Source: Mycobacterium marseillense
GTDB taxonomy: Bacteria > Actinomycetota > Actinomycetes > Mycobacteriales > Mycobacteriaceae
Length of the DNA stretch: 64,000 nt
Reading direction: 5' to 3'
Assembly (NCBI RefSeq): GCF_010731675.1
Contig: NZ_AP022584.1
Coordinates: forward strand, 1,426,001-1,490,000
The notes under the pieces were generated by a model. The model was not told where the DNA came from. It worked only from the letters and a program-made list of their open reading frames with translations, and did not search any database. The position numbers and the translations under genes are program-made. Positions 31,906 to 42,425 of this stretch are shown one piece after another; position 1 is the stretch's first letter; every line of letters begins with the position of its first letter.

Positions 31906-33447
31906 TTAGCGGCCCGACAGCCGGTTCCGCAGTCGCGCGCCCCACCGCCGCCGCGTCTCGGGCTGAGCCGGGGTTTGTTCGGCGACAGGCTCTTCCGGGG
32001 CGACGTCTGCGCTTTCGGCTTCCGGTTCGTCTGATTCGGAATCCGCTGCGTCCGCTTCGGGTTGGAGCTCCTCGTCTTCCACCTCGTCGGTGTCTTCGGC
32101 TTGCGGCTCTTCGACTTCCGCATCGGCCTCCGGCTCGCCGAGCTCGAGCTCCTCGGCCTCGGATTCCTCGGCTTCGGCCTCGTCGGCCACCGCCTCGGCC
32201 TCCGGCTCGCCGGACTCATCGACGACCGCCTGTTCGTCTTCGGCTTGCGGCTCTTCGACTTCGGCGTCCGCCTGCGGCTCGTCGAGCTCGAGCTCCTCGG
32301 CCTCGGATTCCTCCGCTTCGGCCTCGTCGGCCACCGCCGCGGCCTCCGGCTCGCCGGATTCATCGACGACCGCCTCGTCGGATTCTTCCGCCTGCGGCTC
32401 TTCGACTTCGGCTTCCGCCTGCCCGGCTTCCGCCGCGCGTGCGTCGGTATCGGCGACTTCGGCCGCCCCCACCGCGGATTCGGTCGGCGCGTCGTCGTCA
32501 GCGGCACCCGCGGCGCCCGCCGCGACCGTCGTCGCGGCAACGGTCGCCGGCTCCGGCTCCGCGGCTTCCTCGTCCAGGTAGTGCTTGCCGCGCAGGCTCT
32601 CCGGATCCTCGCGGCCCTTGGGCGCCGCCATGAGGTACACCACGGCCCCGATGAACACGAAAGTCGATGTGAACGAATTGATCCGGATGCCGGCAATGTG
32701 GGTGGCGGTGTCATCGCGCAGCAGCTCCACACAGAAGCGGCCCACGCAATAGCCGGCCACATACAGCGCGAACAACCGGCCGTGCCCCAGCGTGAATCGC
32801 CGGTCCGCATAGATCAGCACGGCGAAAATCAGCAGGTTCCATAGCAATTCGTAGAGGAACGTCGGCTGCACCACCAGTGCCACCTGGCCCGTGGAGATCC
32901 CGTCCAGCGAATGCGGGTCGATGTATCCCGAGGGGTCTCGGCGGTAGAAGATCTCCAGCCCCCACGGCAGGGTGGTCTCGCGGCCGTACAGTTCCTGGTT
33001 GAAGTAGTTGCCGAGCCGACCGATGGCCTGCGCCAAGATGATTCCCGGGGCGATCGCGTCGGCGAAGGCCGGCAGCGGAATGCCGTGCCGGCGGCACCCG
33101 ATCCAGGCGCCCACGGCGCCGAGCGCCACCGCACCCCAGATACCCAGGCCGCCGTCCCAGATCCGGATCGCCGCCCCGAGTCCGGCCCCGCCCGGGCCCC
33201 AATAGGTTCGCCAGTCGGTGGCCAGGTGGTAGAGCCGACCACCGATCAAGCCGAACGGCACGGTCCACAGCGCGATGTCATAGATCACCCCACGCTCGCC
33301 GCCCCGCGCCTCCCAGCGCCGGTCGCCGATCAGCAGGGCGGCCACAATGCCGGCGATAATGAACAGCGCGTAGGCCCGGATGGGCAGCGGGCCGAGGTGC
33401 CAGACACCCTGCGGCGGACTCGGAAAAGACGCGAGCAACTTCGTCAC
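31906..33447 (-). CDS. lgt: Prolipoprotein diacylglyceryl transferase with long acidic repetitive tail
   Basis: 513 residues. Residues 1-285 are the enzyme, which transfers diacylglycerol to the lipobox cysteine of prolipoproteins; the Lgt signature AIGRLGNYFNQELYG and seven helices are clear. Residues about 290-500 form a highly acidic Ala/Glu/Asp tail with a 48-residue direct repeat (VVDESGEPEA ... AEVEEPQAED), ending in a short basic patch RRRWGARLRNRLSGR. Mycobacterial Lgt proteins often have long tails, of no known role. GTG 33447 overlaps the trpA stop as GTGA. Confidence 0.96.
   Translation of the reverse strand: MTKLLASFPSPPQGVWHLGPLPIRAYALFIIAGIVAALLIGDRRWEARGGERGVIYDIALWTVPFGLIGGRLYHLATDWRTYWGPGGAGLGAAIRIWDGGLGIWGAVALGAVGAWIGCRRHGIPLPAFADAIAPGIILAQAIGRLGNYFNQELYGRETTLPWGLEIFYRRDPSGYIDPHSLDGISTGQVALVVQPTFLYELLWNLLIFAVLIYADRRFTLGHGRLFALYVAGYCVGRFCVELLRDDTATHIAGIRINSFTSTFVFIGAVVYLMAAPKGREDPESLRGKHYLDEEAAEPEPATVAATTVAAGAAGAADDDAPTESAVGAAEVADTDARAAEAGQAEAEVEEPQAEESDEAVVDESGEPEAAAVADEAEAEESEAEELELDEPQADAEVEEPQAEDEQAVVDESGEPEAEAVADEAEAEESEAEELELGEPEADAEVEEPQAEDTDEVEDEELQPEADAADSESDEPEAESADVAPEEPVAEQTPAQPETRRRWGARLRNRLSGR
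32087..32374. repeat. 144-bp tandem repeat inside lgt
   Basis: Two adjacent 144-bp copies (32231-32374 and 32087-32230) encode 48-residue units differing at only a few residues, for instance GEPEAAAVADE versus GEPEAEAVADE and LDEPQADAEVEE versus LGEPEADAEVEE. The multiple of three keeps the frame, so copy number can change without breaking lgt. A diverged partial copy lies just upstream. Confidence 0.85.
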
Positions 33448-34259
33448 GACGCCGCCGCCCTTCGACGCACACCGGCGGCGAGTTCCTCAGTGAGTGCGCC
33501 CAATGCGGTCAAACCCCCGTCTCCGAGCGCCGACACCAGCGCGGAACCGACAATGACACCGTCGGCGTAGCCGCCGATCTGGGCGGCTTGCTCTCCCGAC
33601 CGCACCCCCAGCCCGACACCGACGGGGATTTCCGATATCCCCTTGACCCTGCCCACCAACTCGGGCGCGGCGTTGGACACCACGTCGCGCGCCCCCGTCA
33701 CGCCCATCGTCGACGCCGCGTAGACGAATCCGCGGGACGCCTCGACCGTCATCGCCAAGCGCTGCGGCGTCGAGGAGGGGGCTACCAGAAATATCCGGTC
33801 CAACCCGTACTCCTCGGACGCCGCCAGCCACTGCCCGGCTTCGTCGGGGATGAGATCGGGAGTGATCAGGCCGTATCCGCCGGCCGACGCCAGGTCGCGG
33901 GCGAAGGCTTCAATCCCATAGCGCAACACGGGGTTCCAGTACGTCATCACCACGGCGTGGCCGCCGGCGGCGCTGATCGCCTCGACCGCGGCCAGGGTGT
34001 CGCGGACGCGCACCCCCCCGTGCAGCGCGGCCTCGGTGGCCTTGGCGATGGTCGGGCCGTCCATGCCCGGATCCGAATAGGGCACCCCGACTTCGACGAT
34101 GTCGCAACCCGATTCGACCAGGGCGACCATCCCGTCCAGGGACGTCCGCACATCCGGATACCCGGTAGGCAGATAGCCGATCAGCGCCGCGCGACCGTCG
34201 TTGCGGCACACGTCGAAGATCGGCCCGAGCCTGCTGGTTTCGCTCTGCTTGACGGTCAT
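33444..34259 (-). CDS. trpA: Tryptophan synthase alpha chain
   Basis: 271 residues, a TIM barrel. It cleaves indole-3-glycerol phosphate to indole, which is channelled to TrpB. Catalytic Glu in [24 protein letters not shown] and Asp in the same segment are present; phosphate binding is [12 protein letters not shown] and [13 protein letters not shown] 34259 overlaps the trpB stop by four bases. Confidence 0.97.
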   Translation of the reverse strand: MTVKQSETSRLGPIFDVCRNDGRAALIGYLPTGYPDVRTSLDGMVALVESGCDIVEVGVPYSDPGMDGPTIAKATEAALHGGVRVRDTLAAVEAISAAGGHAVVMTYWNPVLRYGIEAFARDLASAGGYGLITPDLIPDEAGQWLAASEEYGLDRIFLVAPSSTPQRLAMTVEASRGFVYAASTMGVTGARDVVSNAAPELVGRVKGISEIPVGVGLGVRSGEQAAQIGGYADGVIVGSALVSALGDGGLTALGALTEELAAGVRRRAAAS

Positions 34260-35515
34260 CTGTCGCTGGATCCCAACAGCCCGAACCACTGCGCGGCCGT
34301 CTCGACATCCTTGTCCCCGCGCCCGGAGAGGTTCACCACGATGATCGCGGCCGTCCCCAATTCGGGTGCCACCTTCAGGGCCCCGGCCACCGCGTGCGCG
34401 GATTCGATGGCGGGGATGATCCCTTCGGTGCGGCACAGGGTGCGGAATGCCTCCATCGCCTCGGAGTCGGTGATGGGCCGGTACTCGGCGCGTCCGCTCT
34501 CACGCAGCCACGCGTGCTCTGGGCCCACCCCCGGATAATCGAGACCCGCTGAGATGGAATGGGATTCGATGGTCTGGCCGTCCTCGTCTTGCAGCAGGTA
34601 GGAGAACGACCCCTGGAACGCCCCGGGGGAACCGCCGCTGAAGGTGGCGGCGTGCCTTCCGGTTTCGACGCCGTCGCCGGCCGCCTCGAATCCGATCAGC
34701 CGCACGCCGGGATCGTCGATGAACGGGTGGAAGATGCCGATGGCGTTCGACCCGCCACCGATGCAGGCCATCACCGCGTCGGGCAGCCGCCCCGCCTGCG
34801 CCTGGATCTGGGCGCGCGCCTCGAGGCCGATGATGCGCTGAAAGTCGCGCACCATGGCCGGAAAGGGGTGCGGCCCGGCCGCGGTGCCGAAGCAGTAGAA
34901 GGTGTTGTCGGCATTGGTAACCCAATCCCGGAACGCCTCATTGATGGCGTCCTTGAGCGTCCTCGAACCGCTTTGGACCGAAACGACCGTGGCTCCCAGC
35001 AATCGCATCCGTGCCACGTTGAGCGCCTGGCGCTCGGTGTCCACGGCGCCCATGTAGATCACACAGTCCAGGCCGAGCAGGGCGCACGCGGTGGCGGTCG
35101 CCACGCCGTGCTGACCGGCCCCGGTCTCGGCGATGACCCGCTTCTTGCCCATGCGCTGCGCGAGCAGCGCCTGACCGAGCACGTTGTTGATCTTGTGAGA
35201 ACCGGTGTGGTTCAGGTCTTCTCGCTTGAGGAAGATACGGGCGCCGGCCTGCTCGGACAGTCGAGGCGCCTCATACAGCGGCGACGGCCGGCCGGCGTAG
35301 TGCGCCTGCAGGTAATCCAGCGTGTCCAGGAAGTCCTGGTTGACGCGCTCCTTCTCGTAGGCCGCGGTGACCTCTTCGATGACGGCCATCAGCGCTTCGG
35401 CGACGTAGCGACCGCCGTACACGCCGAAATGGCCACCCGCATCGGGTTCGTGGCGGGTGGGTTCGGCGATGGCTGCGCTCGGAAGCGGAAGGTCCGGGCG
35501 GGACAGATCCACCAT
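34256..35515 (-). CDS. trpB: Tryptophan synthase beta chain
   Basis: 419 residues from ATG 35515; TTG 35521 and GTG 35518 are immediate upstream alternatives. PLP enzyme joining indole and serine. The PLP lysine is in [15 protein letters not shown], the active-site Glu in [10 protein letters not shown], and the phosphate cradle GGGSNAIG. The N-terminal extension of about 25 residues is usual in mycobacteria. It lies 74 bp downstream of trpC on the same strand. Confidence 0.97.
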   Translation of the reverse strand: MVDLSRPDLPLPSAAIAEPTRHEPDAGGHFGVYGGRYVAEALMAVIEEVTAAYEKERVNQDFLDTLDYLQAHYAGRPSPLYEAPRLSEQAGARIFLKREDLNHTGSHKINNVLGQALLAQRMGKKRVIAETGAGQHGVATATACALLGLDCVIYMGAVDTERQALNVARMRLLGATVVSVQSGSRTLKDAINEAFRDWVTNADNTFYCFGTAAGPHPFPAMVRDFQRIIGLEARAQIQAQAGRLPDAVMACIGGGSNAIGIFHPFIDDPGVRLIGFEAAGDGVETGRHAATFSGGSPGAFQGSFSYLLQDEDGQTIESHSISAGLDYPGVGPEHAWLRESGRAEYRPITDSEAMEAFRTLCRTEGIIPAIESAHAVAGALKVAPELGTAAIIVVNLSGRGDKDVETAAQWFGLLGSSDR

Positions 35516-35589
35516 CACCAAGGCTCTGTGCGGGGATGGCTCATGGGGTTCAACGTATCAGCGCGGGGGCTTTTGCCGTGACGTAGCGA

Positions 35590-36408
35590 CTAGCGAGCCG
35601 GCTTCGGACAGGACGGATGGGTGCCCGCAGTGACCAGATCGGCGACCGCGGCGCGCGGGTCACCACTTTTGACCAGACCTTCGCCGACCAACACGGCGTC
35701 GGCACCCGCACCGGCGTACGCCAGCAGGTCTGCGGTACCGCGCACACCGGATTCGGCGATCCTGATCACGTTGCTGGGCAGCCCGGGAGCGATGCGCGCA
35801 AAGCAATCCCGGTCCACCGCCAGCGTGGCCAGATCGCGGGCGTTGACGCCAATTACGTTGGCCCCGGCCTTGAGCGCCCGGTCGGCTTCCTCTTCGGTGT
35901 GCACCTCGACGAGCGCCGTCATGCCCAGCGATTCGGTGCGGTCCAACATCGACACCAACGCCGACTGCTCCAGCGCGGCAACGATGAGCAACAACATGTC
36001 GGCGCCGTGCGCACGCGCTTCGTGGATCTGATAGGGCTGCACGACAAAGTCTTTGCGCAAAATCGGTATCGAGACCGCCGCCCGAACCGCATCGAGATCG
36101 TCGAGCGAACCGTGAAAGCGACGCTCCTCGGTCAAGACGCTGATGATGCGCGCGCCGCCGTCTTCGTAGGCCCTGGCCAGTTTCGCGGGATCGGCGATGG
36201 TCGCCAGGGAACCCGCCGACGGGCTGGCGCGCTTGACTTCGGCGATGACGCCGATTCCGGGCTCGCGCAAGGCGGCCATCACGTCGCGTGGCGGCGGCGC
36301 GGCCGCTGCGGCAGCCTTGATCTCGGACAGACTGATGAGGGCTTCGCGCGCGGCAACGTCGGCCCGGACTCCTTCGAGGATGGAGTCAAGCACGGTTGCC
36401 GGACTCAT
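35590..36408 (-). CDS. trpC: Indole-3-glycerol phosphate synthase
   Basis: 272 residues. It closes the indole ring from CdRP. Signatures: [13 protein letters not shown] (catalytic Lys), [37 protein letters not shown] and [10 protein letters not shown]. This is the mono-functional enzyme, without a fused TrpF domain. 112 bp separate it from the membrane protein upstream. ATG 36408. Confidence 0.97.
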   Translation of the reverse strand: MSPATVLDSILEGVRADVAAREALISLSEIKAAAAAAPPPRDVMAALREPGIGVIAEVKRASPSAGSLATIADPAKLARAYEDGGARIISVLTEERRFHGSLDDLDAVRAAVSIPILRKDFVVQPYQIHEARAHGADMLLLIVAALEQSALVSMLDRTESLGMTALVEVHTEEEADRALKAGANVIGVNARDLATLAVDRDCFARIAPGLPSNVIRIAESGVRGTADLLAYAGAGADAVLVGEGLVKSGDPRAAVADLVTAGTHPSCPKPAR

Positions 36409-36520
36409 GCCTGTCGTTTCCCTTCGCCCTGTCGCCCCGCTGTCATCCCACGGCCACTCAGTTGTCCCCAGCCGATTGCGACGACGTCAATGAGGGTAGC
36501 GGCCCGCGGCTCGCGGTCCG

Positions 36521-37207
36521 TCACCGACCCTCGGTGTCAGACTCGCTCGGCGCATCGGTCGGGTCGCGCCCCTCGTCAAGCGCGTCCCAGATCATCCGCT
36601 CCGACATTTCCGGCGTCTGTCGCCCCTCCAGCATCGCCCCGTCGGCGTCGTTGCGTCGCGCAATCGAGCGGCGCGTCGCCGGCGTCGTGTACTTCATGGC
36701 GCTGGATCGGGCCGACCCCGGGTCCGACGCCGATCGCAGCAGCAGGACGGCCGCGATCAGGGCGAACGCCGCGGCGGTCACCGTGACCCCGGCGCCCCAG
36801 TACCGCCGCTCGCTTCCGACCAGCGACATCACCGAGACGTGCGCCAGCTCGGCGCCGCGCACCGCCACGTCGGGCAGCGCCCACAGGCTGATGCCCAGGT
36901 AACCGACCGCCAGGCTGGCCAGCGCCAACAGCCCCGCCAGCGCGCGCAGCAGCCAACCGCGCACGGCGATGGCGGCGACGGCCGCGGCCAGCAGGAGCAT
37001 CGCCAACGGCAGCAGCGCCGTCGACCACGCCCCGCCGGACAGCGTCACTTCCTTGGGCGGCCCGAGCCCGTCGAACGACCGGATCACGACCCAGGGCAGG
37101 CGCGAGGCCACCCACAGCGCGCCCGCGGCCACCACGAGCGTTACCTGGGCGATCCGGATCAGCCACCGGGCGTCGAGCCGGCGGCGCTTTGGGCGGGCCT
37201 CAGCCAT
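36521..37207 (-). CDS. Trp-biosynthesis-associated membrane protein (TIGR02234, Rv1610 homologue)
   Basis: 228 residues with four helices, an N-terminal basic stretch [10 protein letters not shown], and a hydrophilic C-terminal tail ending [14 protein letters not shown]. The motif [25 protein letters not shown] between helices 1 and 2 is typical of the actinobacterial family always found between trpE and trpC. Its function is unknown; position suggests a link with tryptophan or a product. ATG 37207 overlaps the trpE stop by eight bases. Confidence 0.88.
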   Translation of the reverse strand: MAEARPKRRRLDARWLIRIAQVTLVVAAGALWVASRLPWVVIRSFDGLGPPKEVTLSGGAWSTALLPLAMLLLAAAVAAIAVRGWLLRALAGLLALASLAVGYLGISLWALPDVAVRGAELAHVSVMSLVGSERRYWGAGVTVTAAAFALIAAVLLLRSASDPGSARSSAMKYTTPATRRSIARRNDADGAMLEGRQTPEMSERMIWDALDEGRDPTDAPSESDTEGR

Positions 37208-38738
37208 CGCGGCGTGCACCCGGCTCGGTCAGCGTCTCGGCCGCGGCGATCGCGCTGAGCACCGCGCGCGCCTTGTTGGTCGCCTCGGTGTACTCATAGG
37301 GGCCGTTGGAGTCCGCCACGACCCCGCCCCCGGACTGCACGTAGGCGGTGCCCGCGCGCATCAACGCGGTGCGGATGGCGATCGCGAAGTCGGCGTTGCC
37401 GGCGAAGTCGAGGTAGCCGACCACGCCGCCGTACAGGCCGCGGCGCGTCTTTTCCACCTCTTCGATCAACTCCATGGCCCGCACCTTCGGCGCGCCCGAC
37501 AGCGTGCCGGCGGGGAAGCAGGCCGTGACCGCGTCCAGGGCGGTCCGGCCCTCGCCGAGCAGCCCGGTCACCGTCGACACCAGATGCATGACGTGGCTAT
37601 AGCGTTCGATGTGGCTGTAGTCCTCGACGCGGACGGTGCCCGGCGCGCACACCCGGCCGAGATCGTTGCGGCCCAGATCGACCAGCATCAGATGCTCGGC
37701 GCGTTCCTTCTCGTCGGCCAGCAACTCCTTCTCCAGCAGCTGATCCTCTTCGTCGGTCTCCCCTCGCCAGCGGGTCCCGGCGATCGGATGCGTGGTGGCG
37801 ACGCCGTCGGCCACGGTGACGAGCGCCTCCGGGCTGGAGCCGACGATCGAAAAGTCCGTTCCCCCAGCGTCATTCGGCACGTGCAGCAGATACATGTAGG
37901 GGCTCGGGTTGGTCACCCGCAGCATCCGGTACACGTCGAGCGGGTCGACGTCGGTGTCCATTTCGAACCGCTGCGAGGGCACCACCTGAAAGGCCTCCCC
38001 CGCGGCGATCTGCTCGACGAGATAGTCGACGATCTTCCCGTATTCCTCGACGCTGCGCTGCGCGCGGTAGCGCGGCTCGGGCCGGTCGAACGTGGCGACG
38101 GTCGACGACAGCGGCTGGCTCAGCGCCGCGGTCATCACGTCCAACCGGGCGACCGCGTCGTCGTAGGCCTCGTCCACCCGCTCGTCGGTCCCATTCCAGT
38201 TCACGGCGTTGGCGATCAGCGTGATGGTGCCCTCGTGGTGATCCACCGCCGCCACGTCGGTGGCCAACAGCAACAGCATGTCCGGCAGACCCAGGTCGTC
38301 GGCGGCCAGCTCGGGCAGCCGTTCCAGGCGCCGCACCAGGTCGTAGGCGAAGAAGCCGACCATGCCGCCCGACAGCGGCGGCAAGCCCGAGAGCGGCCCG
38401 GTGGCCAGCAGCTCGAGCGTGGCCCGTAGGGCCCGCAGCGGGTCGCCGCCGGTCGGTGCGTCCCGCGGCACCACGCCGAGCCAGGTCGCGGCGCCGTCGC
38501 GCACGGTCAACGCCGAGGGCGCCCCGGCGCCGATGAACGACCACCGCGACCAGGAACGACCGTGCTCGGCCGACTCCAGCAGAAAAGTGCCCGGGCGGTT
38601 GGCGGCGAGTTTGCGGTAGGCCGACAGCGGCGTCTCACTGTCGGCCAACACCTTGCGGGTCACCGGGACCACACGGTGCTCGGCGGCCAGCTGGCGGAAA
38701 TCCTCTCGTGAGGTCGTCGCGGCGAGGTGGGCGTGCAC
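37200..38738 (-). CDS. trpE: Anthranilate synthase component I
   Basis: 512 residues, GTG start 38738. It makes anthranilate from chorismate using ammonia from TrpG. The N-terminal Trp-feedback site has [18 protein letters not shown]; the chorismate-binding half has [51 protein letters not shown] and [11 protein letters not shown]. First gene of trpE-Rv1610-trpC-trpB-trpA-lgt. trpD, trpF and trpG are not in the window; the trpF activity is probably supplied by PriA in the his operon. Confidence 0.97.
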   Translation of the reverse strand: MHAHLAATTSREDFRQLAAEHRVVPVTRKVLADSETPLSAYRKLAANRPGTFLLESAEHGRSWSRWSFIGAGAPSALTVRDGAATWLGVVPRDAPTGGDPLRALRATLELLATGPLSGLPPLSGGMVGFFAYDLVRRLERLPELAADDLGLPDMLLLLATDVAAVDHHEGTITLIANAVNWNGTDERVDEAYDDAVARLDVMTAALSQPLSSTVATFDRPEPRYRAQRSVEEYGKIVDYLVEQIAAGEAFQVVPSQRFEMDTDVDPLDVYRMLRVTNPSPYMYLLHVPNDAGGTDFSIVGSSPEALVTVADGVATTHPIAGTRWRGETDEEDQLLEKELLADEKERAEHLMLVDLGRNDLGRVCAPGTVRVEDYSHIERYSHVMHLVSTVTGLLGEGRTALDAVTACFPAGTLSGAPKVRAMELIEEVEKTRRGLYGGVVGYLDFAGNADFAIAIRTALMRAGTAYVQSGGGVVADSNGPYEYTEATNKARAVLSAIAAAETLTEPGARRDG

Positions 38739-38832
38739 CGACCCATCTTCCCAGATGGGCTCGGCCGGCTCGCGCGCGTAACGTGGCTGCGCTTGTCGGC
38801 GCTCAAATTCGCCGCGGCGTTACGCTCGCGGA

Positions 38833-39291
38833 ATGAAAACTGGTGAGACCGTCGCCGACTTCGAACTGCCCGATCAGACGGACACGCCGCGCAAGCTCAG
38901 CGAACTGCTGTCCAGCGGGCCCGTCGTCCTGTTCTTCTACCCGGCGGCGATGACGCCCGGCTGCACCAAGGAGGCGTGCCACTTCCGCGACCTGGCCTCC
39001 GAATTCGCCGCGGTCGGGGCCAACCGGGTGGGGATCAGCGCCGATCCGGTGCAAAAGCAGGCCAAGTTCGCCGACCTGCGCAACTTCGACTACCCGCTGC
39101 TGTCGGACACCGACGGCACCGTCGCCGCGCAGTTCGGCGTCAAACGCGGCCTGCTGGGCAAGCTGATGCCGGTCAAGCGCACCACGTTCGTCATCGACAC
39201 CGACCGGACGGTGCTCGAGGTGATCTCCAGCGAGTTCAACATGGACACCCACGCGGACAAGGCGCTGGCGATGCTGCGCGCCCGGTCCTAG
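38833..39291 (+). CDS. bcpB: Bacterioferritin comigratory protein (peroxiredoxin Q type)
   Basis: 152 residues. It reduces peroxides through peroxidatic Cys44 in TPGCTKEACHF; Cys49 is five residues on, the usual place of the resolving Cys in BCP proteins. Thioredoxin-fold strands FELPDQTDTPRKLSEL and VVLFFYPAAM are intact. Divergent from trpE across 94 bp. It ends six bp before the convergent chaA stop. Confidence 0.95.
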   Translation: MKTGETVADFELPDQTDTPRKLSELLSSGPVVLFFYPAAMTPGCTKEACHFRDLASEFAAVGANRVGISADPVQKQAKFADLRNFDYPLLSDTDGTVAAQFGVKRGLLGKLMPVKRTTFVIDTDRTVLEVISSEFNMDTHADKALAMLRARS

Positions 39292-39297
39292 CCGGCC

Positions 39298-40407
39298 TCA
39301 TGGGCTGATCGACAAAAAGACGTAGGCCGCCAACAGCACCAGGTGCACCTCGCCCTGCAACCGGGTGGCCCGCCCGGGCACGACGGTGAGCACGCTGATC
39401 ACCACGGTCAGCGCGAGCAGCACCAGCTGGACGGAGCCGAGGCCGAGCACCAGCGGCCCCTTGAGCCAAACCGACGCCAGCGCGATCACCGGGATGGTCA
39501 GGCCGATGCTGGCCATCGCCGAGCCGTACGCCAGGTTCAGGCTGGTCTGGATGCGGCCCTTTCGCGCAGCCCGCGCCGCGGCGAGGGTCTCGGGTAGCAG
39601 CACCAGCGCCGCGATGATCACACCCACGAACGACTGCGGCAAGCCCGCCACCATCACCGCGTGTTCGACGGCAGGCGACTCCTCCTCGGCCAGACCGACC
39701 ACCGCCACCAGCGCGCAGAGCAGCAGCACCAGGCTGCTCAGCGCCTGCCGCCTGGTGGGTGGATCCGCGTGACTCTCGTCCTCGAACGCACGCTTCTTCT
39801 GGCCTCTCTGCGCGATCGGGAGAAAGAAGTCGCGGTGCCGGACGGTCTGGGTGAACACGAACAGCAGGTACACGAAGAGCGTGGCGATCGCGGTGAAGGC
39901 GAGCTGGCTGCGGGTGAACTCCCTGCCCGGATGGCCGGTGGTGAAGGCGGGCAGTACCAGGCTCAACGTGGCCACTGTGGTGACCGTGGCCAGCGCGGCC
40001 CCCGCGCCCTCGGCGTTGAACAGCGTCACGCCGTAGCGCCGGGAGCCGAGCAGCAGCGACAACCCGGCGATCCCGTTGGTGGTGATCATCAGCGCGGCGA
40101 ATGCGGTGTCGCGGGCCAGCGTCGCGGCCTCGTTGCCGCCGGACGTCATCAGGGCGACGATGAGCGCCACCTCGATGATGGTGACCGCGGCCGCGAGGAT
40201 CAGCGACCCGAACGGCTCGCCGACCCGGTGGGCGACCACCTCCGCGTGATGCACCGCGGCGACCACGGCGCCGACGAGAAACAGCGCGGCCACCGCGACC
40301 AGGACCGGTCCCAGCTTCTCGCCCCAGATCCCCGCCAGCACCACGACAGCAAGAACCGGAACGACCACGTTCCAGGACAAGACGTCCCGGGACAACCATT
40401 TCGACAT
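39298..40407 (-). CDS. chaA: Ca2+/H+ antiporter (CaCA family)
   Basis: 369 residues, about eleven helices. Two inverted repeats each carry an acidic signature: GEPFGSLILAAAVTIIEVALIVALMTSGG in the first and VGVIIAALVLLPETLAAARAARKGRIQTSLNLAYGSAMASIGL in the second. The central acidic loop (ALLLAEEESPA type, here AEEESPAVEH) is at about 240. It would expel calcium or other cations. ATG 40407; a longer reading with an extra 18 residues is possible. Confidence 0.92.
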   Translation of the reverse strand: MSKWLSRDVLSWNVVVPVLAVVVLAGIWGEKLGPVLVAVAALFLVGAVVAAVHHAEVVAHRVGEPFGSLILAAAVTIIEVALIVALMTSGGNEAATLARDTAFAALMITTNGIAGLSLLLGSRRYGVTLFNAEGAGAALATVTTVATLSLVLPAFTTGHPGREFTRSQLAFTAIATLFVYLLFVFTQTVRHRDFFLPIAQRGQKKRAFEDESHADPPTRRQALSSLVLLLCALVAVVGLAEEESPAVEHAVMVAGLPQSFVGVIIAALVLLPETLAAARAARKGRIQTSLNLAYGSAMASIGLTIPVIALASVWLKGPLVLGLGSVQLVLLALTVVISVLTVVPGRATRLQGEVHLVLLAAYVFLSISP

Positions 40408-40483
40408 TGCCTGCCATTCTCGTCGAAGAAATGCGCGCGCCCGGCGAAAGTGACGCTGCACACAGGCGCGAAGCGTTTGTGGG

Positions 40484-40831
40484 TTAGCGCTCCGGTTGCA
40501 ACAGCGCGTCGGCGTCGAAGCAGCTGTGATCGCCGGTGTGGCAGGCGCCGCCGACCTGGTCGACCGTCAGCAGCACGGTGTCCCCGTCGCAGTCCAATCG
40601 CACCGAGTGGACGTATTGGGTGTGGCCGGAGGTCGCGCCTTTCACCCACTGTTCGCGACGCGACCGCGAATAGTAGGTCGCCTCACGGGTTTCCAGGGTC
40701 CGGGCCAGGGCCGCGTCGTCCATCCAGGCGACCATGAGCACGTCGCCGCTGCTGCGCTCCTGCACGACGGCGGCGATCAGGCCATCGGCGTTGCGCTTGA
40801 GGCGGGCGGCGATCTGCGGGTCCAGCGTCAT
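40484..40831 (-). CDS. hisI: Phosphoribosyl-AMP cyclohydrolase
   Basis: 115 residues, third step of histidine synthesis. The zinc and metal sites are in [31 protein letters not shown], and [18 protein letters not shown] binds substrate. ATG 40831 overlaps the hisF stop by four bases. Last gene of the his operon; HisE (pyrophosphohydrolase) is not fused here. Confidence 0.97.
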   Translation of the reverse strand: MTLDPQIAARLKRNADGLIAAVVQERSSGDVLMVAWMDDAALARTLETREATYYSRSRREQWVKGATSGHTQYVHSVRLDCDGDTVLLTVDQVGGACHTGDHSCFDADALLQPER

Positions 40832-41616
40832 CGGACGGTGATCCCCTCGGCCGCCATGGCGGCCTTCACCTGACCGATGGTCAGCTCCCGGAAGTGGAAA
40901 ACGCTGGCCGCCAACACCGCGTCGGCACCGGCCTCGATCGCGGGCGCGAAGTGTTCGGCCGCCCCGGCGCCGCCGCTGGCGATGACGGGCACGGTGACCG
41001 CCGAGCGCACCGCCTGCAGCATCTCCAGGTCGAACCCCGCCTTGGTGCCATCGGCGTCCATCGAGTTCAGCAGGATCTCCCCCACCCCCAAATCGGCGCC
41101 GCGAGAGGCCCATTCGACGGCGTCGAGTCCGGTGCCGCGGCGCCCGCCGTGGGTGGTGACCTCCCAGCCCGACGGGGTCGGCACCGAACCCGACGGCACG
41201 GTGCGGGCATCGACGGACAGCACGATGCATTGGGATCCGAACTGCCGCGCCATCTCGGCCAGCAGCTCAGGCCGGGCGATCGCGGCGGTGTTGATCGAGA
41301 CCTTGTCCGCTCCGGCACGCAGCAACACGTCGACGTCGGCCACGGTGCGCACCCCGCCGCCGACGGTCAGCGGGATGAAGACCTGCTCGGCGGTGCGCCG
41401 CACCACGTCGAGCATGGTGGTCCTTCCCGACGATGACGCGGTCACGTCGAGGAAGGTGAGCTCATCGGCGCCTTCGGCATCATAGGCGGCGGCGAGTTCC
41501 ACGGGATCGCCTGCGTCCCGGAGATTTTCGAAATTGACCCCCTTGACCACCCGCCCGCCGTCGACGTCCAGGCACGGGATCACCCGGACCGCGAGGCCGC
41601 TGTGGTTGGCGTGCAT
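40828..41616 (-). CDS. hisF: Imidazole glycerol phosphate synthase, cyclase subunit
   Basis: 262 residues, a TIM barrel. It uses ammonia from HisH to form imidazole glycerol phosphate and AICAR. Catalytic Asp in [16 protein letters not shown] and the second Asp in [17 protein letters not shown] are present; phosphate sites are VGGGVRT and [15 protein letters not shown] 41616 follows directly on the stop of the inositol phosphatase gene. Confidence 0.97.
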   Translation of the reverse strand: MHANHSGLAVRVIPCLDVDGGRVVKGVNFENLRDAGDPVELAAAYDAEGADELTFLDVTASSSGRTTMLDVVRRTAEQVFIPLTVGGGVRTVADVDVLLRAGADKVSINTAAIARPELLAEMARQFGSQCIVLSVDARTVPSGSVPTPSGWEVTTHGGRRGTGLDAVEWASRGADLGVGEILLNSMDADGTKAGFDLEMLQAVRSAVTVPVIASGGAGAAEHFAPAIEAGADAVLAASVFHFRELTIGQVKAAMAAEGITVR

Positions 41617-41617
41617 G

Positions 41618-42418
41618 TCAGTAGTCCTCCGGTCGGCCGGTGCTGCGCAACAGGTCGAGGATCTCGGCGTGCGCGGCGGGGCCCGCCGCCAGCGCGGAGT
41701 CCGACGCGGGGCTCCAGGGCTCGCCGGCCAGGTCGGTGACGACGCCACCGGCGGCCCGCACCAATGCGACCCCGGCGGCGTGATCCCACACGTGTCCGCC
41801 GAAACTGATTGCCGCACCGAGGATTCCGTCGGCGACGAAGGCGAGGTCGATGCCGGTGGACCCGTGCATACGTAACCGCGACGAGACCCGGCTGAGATTC
41901 TCCAGCACCGCGATCCGGTAGCGCCCCGGAAAGCGGCCCCGGGCATCGGCACTGAACGACCCGGCGCCGACGAGGGCGTCGGCCAGATCGATCGCCGCCA
42001 GCCGCGGCTGTGCGACCCCGTTCTTGCGCAACGGTCCGCCCGACACCGCGGTGTAGCGCTGGTCCATGAACGGCAACCAGGTCAGTCCGGCGACGGGGTC
42101 GCCGTGGTGCAGCAGGCCGAGCAGGATCCCGGCCATCGGTGATCCAGCCGCGTAGTTGAAAGTGCCGTCGACGGGATCGAGCACCCAGACCCAGGGTGAG
42201 TCGACGTCCGAGCCGCCGAATTCCTCGCCGTGGACGCCGATTCCGGTCGCGTCCACCAGCGCTGCCACCACCTGACGCTCGATCGCGAGGTCGACCTCGG
42301 TGGCGAAGTCGTTGCCTTTCTTGCGCACCGCGGAGTCGGCGCGGTGACCGGCGAGGAACGGATCCGTAGCGTCGTCGAGGATCGCCGATGCCGTCTCGAC
42401 CAACGCGTCCACGTCCAT
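41618..42418 (-). CDS. impA: Inositol-monophosphatase family enzyme in the his operon
   Basis: 266 residues, IMPase fold. Metal site [31 protein letters not shown] (the WxxDPxDGT motif) and second motif [18 protein letters not shown]. The M. tuberculosis homologue Rv1604 is named impA; members of this fold also serve as histidinol-phosphate phosphatase in actinobacteria, and the position between hisA and hisF makes that a fair alternative. Seven bp from hisA. Confidence 0.93.
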   Translation of the reverse strand: MDVDALVETASAILDDATDPFLAGHRADSAVRKKGNDFATEVDLAIERQVVAALVDATGIGVHGEEFGGSDVDSPWVWVLDPVDGTFNYAAGSPMAGILLGLLHHGDPVAGLTWLPFMDQRYTAVSGGPLRKNGVAQPRLAAIDLADALVGAGSFSADARGRFPGRYRIAVLENLSRVSSRLRMHGSTGIDLAFVADGILGAAISFGGHVWDHAAGVALVRAAGGVVTDLAGEPWSPASDSALAAGPAAHAEILDLLRSTGRPEDY

Positions 42419-42425
42419 GCCGCTG

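Noticed and set aside
38739..38832. Trp leader peptide/attenuator before trpE
   Set aside because: Only 94 bp shared with the divergent bcpB promoter; no Trp-codon-rich short frame with alternative hairpins seen.
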